This document shows, piece by piece, positions 56,380-64,000 of a DNA stretch of 64,000 bases. The DNA is taken from positions 372,001 to 436,000 of the forward strand of contig JACEHZ010000375.1 of NCBI GenBank assembly GCA_017893485.1, read 5' to 3'. This stretch comes from Hemerocallis citrina (taxonomy: Eukaryota; Streptophyta; Magnoliopsida; Asparagales; Asphodelaceae). Position numbers and translations under genes: made by a program. The number at the start of each line of letters is the position of its first letter. Within the stretch, counting starts at the first letter, position 1. A model generated the notes under the pieces. It made no database searches. It had not been told where the DNA came from and worked only from the letters and a program-made list of their open reading frames with translations.

Positions 56380-57535
56380 TTTAAATTGGTATTTTTAAAG
56401 AGATTATGGTCTTGAATGCATGAAAGACACGTACTAGTGTTTGTGAGTCTGCATTGTGGCTGTCGTCTATAAGCATTTTGTCTATGTTTCTTAAGTGGGC
56501 TGTGATTAGAAAAAAAGGACTGGAGTGGAGATCTGGAAACCCAAATAGAGACATCTCGTTTATTATAATCTACACTTATTGTTGGACCAACCCCCTCTTG
56601 CTGTTGTTGCTGATGTCTCTTTGTGTGCGTGTGTTGAAGAGAATGAAGGGATGAGAGAGAGTTGAGGAAAATGCCGCTATGTTAGCCTGGTGTATCCTCA
56701 TTCTCTACCATCCCTCTTTCTGGCTCCATATATGGCTTCTATATTAAATTGGTTTCCTTCCACGATGACAGTCCGTAATACTATACTTGATATGAGCCCT
56801 GTTCATAGCTGCACCCTATTGCATACTCACAAACAACTAATACGTGTCGGCCTTGCATTGTATGACCAACCCCACTTTGGCACATAACATGGTATAGATG
56901 ACATTGTATGACCTGCAAACAAGGTTTGTTCAGTCGTGTTGTTGTACTGATTTGGAGGATTTTGGTATGCTAGCAGCATACGTAGTTTGGAAGTGAACCC
57001 ATTTTGGCTAAAAAATCATGCCAAAGATAGCAATCAGATGCATGAAATCAGCTTCTTTAACAGTATCTGAAAAGGAAAATTTCCATAATCTAAGCATATA
57101 TGTTTCTTTAACAGTGACTATGAACAATTGTTTTTAATTGGGCTGTGATTAGAAAGAGACGAGTTGGAGTGGAGATCTGGAAACCCATATAGAGACATCT
57201 TGTTCATAATAATTTATTATTATTGTTGTTCTTATCGCTCTTGCTGTTGTTGCTGATGTCTCTATGTGTTCGTGTGCTGAAGGGAAAGAAGGGATGAGAG
57301 AGAGATGAGGAAAATGCCGCTACGTTAGCCTGGTGTATCCTCATTCTTTACCATTCCTCTTTCTGGCTTCTATATTTGGTTTCCTTCCACGATGACAATT
57401 CCTTAAAACTACACTTGCTATGAGCCCTATTCGTATTTTTCTTCAATGAAGAATTGATCTATGACTACAATCTCCATTCAAAACCCAATTGTTCTATATT
57501 TGGTTCCCTCTTGCTGTTGTTGCAGTTGTTGCTGA
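56380..57535 (+). repeat. intron part with two copies of a roughly 270-bp module
   Basis: The module ('gggctgtgattagaaa', 'gtggagatctggaaaccca', 'gaggaaaatgccgcta', 'tagcctggtgtatcc') occurs at about 56497-56700 and 57140-57345, with a third copy at 61497-61700 on the far side of the tandem array. Confidence 0.85.
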
Positions 57536-57539
57536 TGTC

Positions 57540-60500
57540 TCATCTTCTTTTATTGTTAGTGAAGCTTATTTTCATGCATCTGATTGTCATCTTGGCATGT
57601 TTTTTTGACCAAAATGGGTTCACTGTGAACTGAGGATGGTATATAGGTACGTATGCCAAAATCCTCTGGCCGGATATGCACAACAATTGGGTTTTAGATA
57701 TAGTTGGGCTAAAGAAGTAGTAGAGCAACATATAAGCTCAGATAATGGAAAATTTTTCATTTTCAGATACTGTTAAAGTAACCTGATTGCAATCTTTGGC
57801 ATGGTTTTTTAACACAAAAATTGGTTCACTTCCAAACTAAGTATGCTGCTAGCATCCCCATTTTCTTTCACATGTTAGTGAAGCTGATTTCATGCACCTG
57901 ATGGTCTTCTTGGCAAGTTTTTGGGTCCCATTTTCTTTCACTGTTAGTGAAGCTGATTTCATGCACCTGATTGTCTTCTTGGCATGTTTGTTTTTTTGAC
58001 AAAAATGGGTTCACTGTGAACTGAGGATGCTATAGCTGTATGCCAACCTCCTCCGGCCGGATATGCACAACAATTGGGTTTTAGACATAAGTGGTTGGGC
58101 TAAAGAAGTAGTAGAGCAACATATAAGCTCAGATAATGGAAAATTTTTCATTTTCAGATACTGTTAAAGTAACCTGATTGTCTTCTTTGGCATGGTTTTT
58201 TAACACAAAATGGGTTCACTTCCAAACTAATTCCAAACTAAGTATGCTTCTAGCATCCCCATTTTCTTTCACATGTTAGTGAAGCTGATTTCATGCACCT
58301 GATGGTCTTCTTGGCATGTTTTTGGGTCCCATTTTCTTTCACTATTAGTGAAGCTGATTTCATGCACCTGATTGTCTTCTTGGCATGTTTGTTTTTTTGA
58401 CCAAAATGGGTTCACTGTGAGCTGAGGATGGTATAGGTACGTATGCCAACCTCCTCCGGCCGGATATGCACAACAATTGGGTTTTTGATATAGTTGGGCT
58501 AAAGAAGTAGTAGAGCAACATATAAGCTCAGATAATGGAAAATTTTTCATTTCAGATACTGTTAAAGTAACCTGATTGCAATCTTTGGCATGGTTTTTTA
58601 ACACAAAAATGGGTTCACTTCCAAACTAAGTATGCTGCTAGCATCCCCATTTTCTTTCACATGTTAGTGAAGCTGATTTCATGCACCTGATGGTCTTCTT
58701 GGCATGTTTTTGGGTCCCATTTTCTTTCACTGTTAGTGAAGCTGATTTCATGCACCAGATTGTCTTCTTGGCATGTTTGTTTTTTTGACCAAAATGGGTT
58801 CACTGAGAACTGAGGATGGTATAAGTACGTATGCCAACCTCCTCCGGCCGGATATGCACAACAATTGGGTTTTAGACATAAGTGGTTGGGCTAAAGAAGT
58901 AGTAGAGCAACATATAAGCTCAGATAATGGAAAATTTTTCATTTTCAGATACTGTTAAAGTAACCTGATTGCAATCTTTGGCATGGTTTTTTAACCCAAA
59001 ATGGGTTCACTTCCAAACTAATTCCAAACTAAGTATGCTGCTAGCATCCCCATTTTCTTTCACATGTTAGTGAAACTGATTTCATGCACCTGGTGGTCTT
59101 CTTGGCATGTTTTTGGGTCCCATTTTCTTTCACTGTTAGTGAAGCTGATTTCATGCACCTGATTGTCTTCTTGGCATGTTTGTTTTTTTGACCAAAATGG
59201 GTTCACTGTGAACTGAGGATGGTATAGGTACGTATGCCAACCTCCTCCGGCCGGATATGCACAACAATTGGGTTTTTGATATAGTTGGGCTAAAGAAGTA
59301 GTAGAGCAACATATAAGCTCAGATAATGGAAAATTTTTCATTTCAGATACTGTTAAAGTAACCTGATTGCAATCTTTGGCATGGTTTTTTAACACAAAAA
59401 TGGGTTCACTTCCAAACTAAGTATGCTGCTAGCATCCCCATTTTCTTTCACATGTTAGTGAAGCTAATTTCATGCACCTGATGGTCTTCTTGGCATGTTT
59501 TTTGGTCCCATTTTCTTTCACTGTTAGTAAAGCTGATTTCATGCACCTGATTGTCTTCTTGGCATGTTTGTTTTTTTGACCAAAATGGGTTCACTGTGAA
59601 CTGAGGATGCTCTAGGTACGTATGCCAACCTCCTCCGGCCGGATATGCACAACAATTGGGTTTTAGATATAGTTGGGCTAAAGAAGTAGTAGAGCAACAT
59701 ATAAGCTCAGATAATGGAAAATTTTTCATTTTCAGATACTGTTAAAGTAACCTGATTGCAATCTTTGGCATGGTTTTTTAACACAAAATGGGTTCACTTC
59801 CAAACTAATTCCAAACTAAGTATGCTGCTAGCATCCCCATTTTCTTTCACATGTTAGTGAAGCTGATTTCATGCACCTGATGGTCTTCTTGGCATGTTTT
59901 TGGGTCCCATTTTCTTTCACTGTTAGTGAAGCTGATTTCATGCACCTGATTGTCTTCTTGGCATGTTTGTTTTTTTGACCAAAATGGGTTCACTGTGAAC
60001 TGAGGATGGTATAGGTACGTATGCCAACCTCCTCCGGCCGGATATGCACGACAATTGGGTTTTAGATATAGTTGGGCTAAAGAAGTAGTAGAGCAACATA
60101 TACGCTCAGATAATGGAAAATTTTTCATTTTCAGATACTGTTAAAGTAACCTGATTGCAATCTTTGGCAAGGTTTTTTAACACAAAAATGGGTTCACTTC
60201 CAAACTAAGTATGCTGCTAGCATCCCCATTTTCTTTCACTGTTAGTGAAGCTGATTTCATGCACCTGATGGTCTTCTTGGCATGTTTTTTGGTCCCATTT
60301 TCTTTCACTGTTAGTGAAGCTGATTTCATGCACCTGATTGTCTTCTTGGCATGTTTGTTTTTATGACCAAAATGGGTTCACTGTGAACTGAGGATGCTCT
60401 AGGTACGTATGCCAACCTCCTCCGGCCGGATATGCACAACAATTGGGTTTTAGATAAAGTTGGGCTAAAGAAGTAGTAGAGCAACATATAAGCTCAGATA

Positions 60501-61440
60501 ATGGAAAATTTTTCATTTTCAGATACTGTTAAAGTAACCTGATTGCAATCTTTGGCATGGTTTTTTAACACAAAAATGGGTTCACTTCCAAACTAAGTAT
60601 GCTGCTAGCATCCCCATTTTCTTTCACTGTCAGTGAAGCTGATTTCATGCACCTGATGGTCTTCTTGGCATGTTTTTTGGTCCCATTTTCTTTCACTGTT
60701 AGTGAATCTGATTTCATGCACCTGATTGTCTTCTTGGCATGTTTGTTTTTTTGACCAAAATGGGTTCACTGTTAACTGAGGATGGTATAGGTACGTATGC
60801 CAAAATCCTCCGGCCGGATATGCACAACAATTGGGTTTTAGATATAGTTGGGCTAAAGAAGTAGTAGAGCAACATATAAGCTCAGATAATGGAAAATTTT
60901 TCATTTTCAGATACTGTTAAAGTAACCTGATTGCAATCTTTGGCATGGTTTTTTAACACAAAAATTGGTTCACTTCCAAACTAAGTATGCTGCTAGCATC
61001 CCCATTTTTTTTCACTGTTAGTGAAGCTGATTTCATGCATCTGATGGTCTTCTTGGCATGTTTTTTGGTCCCATTTTCTTTCACTGTTAGTGAAGCTGAT
61101 TTCATGCACCTGATTGTCTTCTTGGCATGTTTGTTTTTTTGACCAAAATGGGTTCACTGTGAACTGAGGATGCTCTAGGTACGTATGCCAGCCTCCTCCG
61201 GCCGGATATGCACAACAATTGGGTTTTAGATATAGTTGGGCTAAAGAAGTAGGAGAGCAACATATAAGCTTAGATAATGAAAAATTTTTCATTTTCAGAT
61301 ACTGTTAATGAAGCTGATTGCCATCTTTGGCATAATTTTTTAACAAAAAATGGGTTCACTTCCAAACTAAGTATGCTGCTAGCATCCTCATTTTCTTTCA
61401 CTGTTAATGAAGCTTATTTCATTAAGATCCAGGATGGCAA
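57540..61440 (+). repeat. satellite-like tandem array, ten units of 376-403 bp
   Basis: The marker aagtatgctg (or aagtatgctt) starts at 57839, 58240, 58628, 59031, 59419, 59818, 60207, 60595, 60983 and 61359. Spacings are 401, 388, 403, 388, 399, 389, 388, 388 and 376. Alternate early units carry an extra 'ttccaaactaa' duplication, a dimeric higher-order pattern. Each unit also contains a 70-bp internal duplication (cattttctttcac...ttggcatgtt). Minus-strand frames such as MKNFPLSELICCSTTS repeat with the array and are not genes. Confidence 0.95.
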
Positions 61441-62205
61441 ATTTTGATTAGGCTATGATTGGATTGTTTAGTGGATGTTGTCTATGTTCTTAATTGGGCT
61501 GTGATTAGAAAGAGTGGGCTCGAGTGGAGATCTGGAAACCCATATAGAGACATCTTGTTCATAATAATTTATTATTATTGTTGTTCTTGTCGCTCTTGCT
61601 GTTGTTGCTGATGTCTCTTTGTGTTCGTGTGCTGAAGGGAAACAAGGGATGAGAGAGAGATGAGGAAAATGCCGCTATGTTAGCCTGGTGTATCCAAAGT
61701 CTCTACCTTTTCTTCTTTCTGTTTCCATTTCTGGCTTCTATATTTGGTTTCCTTCCACGATGACAGTTCCCTAAAAATACACTTGATATGAGCCCTATCT
61801 TATTTTTCTTATTTTTCTTATATTTGGTTTCCGTCCACGATGACAGTTTCATGGATTGCCTGAACAATCCATGAAGGACATGCTTAGATACTGAATTTTC
61901 ATTTGTTTTACTGTTTTAGATAGTGGATATTCCCAATCAGAGGAGAATATAAAGGTTTCAAGTTAGATACTGAATTTTCATTTGTTTTGTTATTTTAGAT
62001 ATATTTAAAAACAAAATTAAGTACTAGATTTTTAGCATTGCAATGTAATTATTTTACCTCTGTATATATCATTAACAATTCCATTTGCAGTTGGCACTTT
62101 GATCTTATAATTTAAGATACAGGTAGTTCTTTTTGCAAGTTCAAAAAATATGTATATTCTGTATTGTGTTCTACTGTTCAATTAAACTATTGTTTTTTTT
62201 CACAG
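61441..62205 (+). other. remainder of the CACTA intron
   Basis: Contains the third 270-bp module copy (about 61497-61700), 'ccacgatgacagtt' twice (61756, 61837) and an AT-rich tail leading to the acceptor at 62205. Confidence 0.6.
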
Positions 62206-62266
62206 AGCGGTCGTCCAGATGAAGAAAATTCTGATGATCAGAGCTGAAGCTACTCGAGGGGTATGA

Positions 62267-62660
62267 ATTTGCGGTCCTCCTTGCTGTTCTTATGTCCTCC
62301 TTACTGTATGGTTGTTGTTCTTATGTCCTCCTCCTTGCTGTTGTTATGTCAGACTGGTTTTTTTTATGAGAGTTATGTCAGACTTTTAATTTGGGATATT
62401 TTAGATATTTGTCAGACTGGTTTGTTTGGATATTTGGGATGTTAGTTCCTATATTAATTTGTTAATTATGACACTGTTAATTAATCAATGAATTTGGACG
62501 TTGATATGACACGTGTGAAACTTGATTATCTTTAATTATTCTTGTGTTTGGTTGTGATTTGCGCAGTAATATGCAACGAAATTGATTGAATCAGTTGTGA
62601 GAATTAGTTTACAGGTTTTGTAAATGAAACTGTGAATTGAAATCGAACGGAAAAGCGGAG
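62267..62660 (+). other. spacer with a short CT-rich duplication
   Basis: 'gtcctccttgctgtt(g/c)ttatgtc' repeats two or three times at 62270-62350 and 'gtcagactggtttg' twice. No gene. Confidence 0.5.
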
Positions 62661-62679
62661 TATCGAAAATAAACGGGCA

Positions 62680-63229
62680 TAGCCAGACCGGCGTTTTAAA
62701 AAATGCCGGTCTATCTAATCTAATTGTTGGAGTGTGTGATACACCGGCGTTCCCACGCACGCCGGTGAATGTTGTCAGCTGTAACGGCACAGACGTACAC
62801 CGGCGTTTTATAAACGCCGACGTATATAACTACACCGGCGTTTTTTGGTCGCGCCGGTGCTTGTAAGTAGGGAAAACCAGGCACTCATAAACGCACATAC
62901 ACCGGCATTCCTTGATCGCCGGTATACTTTCGTTCTACACCGGCGTTTTCATAAACGCCGGTAAATGAATAAATGCCGGCGGTTTACGACCGCCGGTGAA
63001 TGTATATAGGGTGCAAAGAACGGCACTCATAGACCGACATACACCGGCGTTTTATGGCCGCCGGTGTAGTTGTCACATTTACCGGCGGCCATCAAAACCG
63101 CCGGTGTAGACCCCTTCGTTTCCGCGACGCCCGCTTCGGCGGTATTTGGACCTGCGCTATTATAAATGCCGGTGAAAGTTTCACCGGCGTAAATAAACGC
63201 CGGTAAAGACATCAAAAAGCGCCGGGAAA
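62680..63229. repeat. CACTA subterminal region of CACCGGCG palindromes
   Basis: The word acaccggcgtt and its complement aacgccggtgt recur about twenty times, mostly as facing pairs 8-15 bases apart (for example near 62692, 62741, 62833, 62936, 62975, 63040, 63085 and 63165). In En/Spm elements such clustered subterminal motifs bind the second element protein (TNPA). Confidence 0.88.
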
Positions 63230-63248
63230 GCCAGTTTCTTTTGTAGTG
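63230..63248 (-). mobile_element. right terminus of the CACTA element
   Basis: The plus strand ends ttcttttgtagtg at 63248, so the inverted reading starts CACTACAAAAGAAACTGG, the CACTACAAGAAA-type end of plant CACTA elements. The next three bases, gcg, would be the target duplication, but the left end is not in view to test this. Confidence 0.85.
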
Positions 63249-63619
63249 GCGGGTGGATCGTCATTGTCTCGTGTGTATGGAAATTACAATTTCGTGTCGT
63301 CCCTCTCCACACCTTTTCAGATCTGTGGCGCTTGCAAGGTGAGTAGGTGTAGAGTTAAAAGTCCTGAACCACGACATTCACCCGACAACGACGCACCAAC
63401 CTACACCAACGTTAAAAATGTCATTATCATATATACAATATTATGTATACAAAATTCACAATCAAAACTAATAATTCTCTTACTTGTGAGGAAGGTTCGC
63501 CTTGTGTGAACGCTTGACCCCTACAACTACTAGACAGCCTTTCGAATCCCCTCTAAAAAACAAAATATTTACTCAACATACTATTCATATATATATATAT
63601 ATATATATGAAATAAAATA
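63249..63619. other. spacer with a TA microsatellite
   Basis: No supported gene. A (TA)n run lies at about 63588-63608, directly before the repeat unit described next. Confidence 0.5.
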
Positions 63620-64000
63620 CGTGAGAAAACCGCACAAATGAGATCAAAAAATTTTGAAACTTTGCGATTAGGTCGGATTCACCACACACAAGCCAACACA
63701 ACTTATAGAAGCACGTTTCAACTCACGGTTTGAAAGATACGGCAATGTATGGCTTTGACTCAAGAAAAAGAGTGGAAAGCGATACATTGTCGTATTTTTC
63801 AAACCATGGGTCGAAACTCCCTTCCACAAGTTGTGTTAGCTTGTGTGTGGTGAGTCTGACCTACTGGCAAAGTTTTGTAATTTTTAGATATCGTTTGTGC
63901 GATTTTCTAATGACACCGCACTCAAAAAATTTTGAAGTATAGTAGTTGTTATTTGATATACGGGAGAAAATCGCATAAATGACATTCAAAAATTCTTAAA
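63620..64000 (-). repeat. additional copy of the MULE 340-bp subterminal unit
   Basis: gtgagaaaaccgcacaaa, the hairpin arms (actcacggtt, agatacggc... and ...cgtatttttcaaacc) and the unit order match the right-hand array at 45390-47400, in the same orientation. A new unit starts near 63961 and runs off the window. Confidence 0.85.

Larger units (their letters stand above)
56239..62266 (+). pseudogene. second CACTA gene (TNPA-like candidate), two exons around a 5.8-kb intron
   Basis: Exon 1 (56239-56372) encodes MPRRGKRVNINDGNESHGDE and on to TVKKHR, ending at CG|gtaagt. The short basic start followed by an acidic S/G/E stretch resembles the N-terminus of plant Ptta/En/Spm (TNPA-like) proteins. 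The next plausible exon starts at 62206 after tttcacag, reads AVVQMKKILMIRAEATRG and either splices at gtatga (62261) or stops at 62264. No later exon with the family's conserved domain is present before the element end, so the gene is 3'-truncated. The intron holds the 390-bp array. Assignment rests on position and the short N-terminus. Confidence 0.45.

Noticed and set aside
58269..61292. Repeated minus-strand frames beginning MKNFPLSE or MLKNHAKD
   Set aside because: They recur with the 390-bp unit; the similarity is that of the DNA repeat. No start context or domain.
57540..61440. CRISPR-like regular repeats
   Set aside because: Units are nearly 400 bp and continuous, with no short repeat-spacer pattern; the genome is a plant's.

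Overview
The window is plant nuclear DNA made almost entirely of transposable elements. I see no host gene, tRNA, rRNA or CRISPR. The families point to an angiosperm, probably a eudicot: an Athila-lineage Ty3/gypsy element primed by tRNA-Asp, hAT transposases of the DUF4371 type, a Mutator-like element (MULE) with a FAR1-type transposase and a plant mobile domain (PMD) gene, and a CACTA element with a TNP2-type transposase. I cannot name the species.

Layout. (1) 1-2383: LTR-like DNA with an AGCTCGAC short-repeat array and a TATA box. (2) 2384-16069: a large TG...CA LTR, split at 4459-14430 by a young complete Athila-like element on the minus strand. That element has two 1,670-bp LTRs, the 5-bp target duplication ATTGG, a tRNA-Asp primer site, gag-protease, RT-RNase H and integrase, with two frame breaks. 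(3) 16338-32160: a decayed Copia pol gene opened by a stack of nested insertions. hAT-A (16608-31805, TSD AAGATGAC) contains hAT-B (19510-30809, opposite strand, TSD ATGAAACT). hAT-B contains a short-LTR Copia-like non-autonomous element (20266-27619, TSD GTCTT/GCCTT). That element contains a solo LTR (24555-27310, TSD CAACA) and a second LTR fragment. The two hAT copies carry each other's empty insertion sites, which confirms the order. (4) 32201-32673: a coiled-coil ORF and an LTR end with a tRNA-Met-type primer site. (5) 32787-48609: four inverted-repeat elements separated by TA microsatellites. These are two MITEs, a 14.8-kb MULE (33391-48158) and a third MITE. The MULE has about 2.7-kb inverted ends built of 342-bp units, a broken FAR1-type transposase, a 2-kb nested palindrome region and a convergent PMD gene. 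(6) 48663-50763: CT-rich DNA, fragments beside primer-site-like motifs, and a LINE (RTE-type) RT relic. (7) 50764-63248: a CACTA element with a four-exon TNP2-type transposase (52116-55885) and two short exons of a second gene. These exons are separated by a roughly 390-bp tandem repeat array. A palindrome-rich subterminal region ends in the CACTA terminus at 63248. (8) 63249-64000: DNA with no gene, then one more copy of the MULE subterminal unit, suggesting another such element past the edge.

The genes form no host pathway. Each belongs to its own element's mobility. The strongest leads are the MULE with its PMD gene and hairpin-rich architecture, the paired CAGTCGACTG palindromes spaced about two helical turns apart and shared by unrelated LTR elements, the nested stack with self-proving insertion sites, and a satellite-like array inside an intron of the CACTA element.
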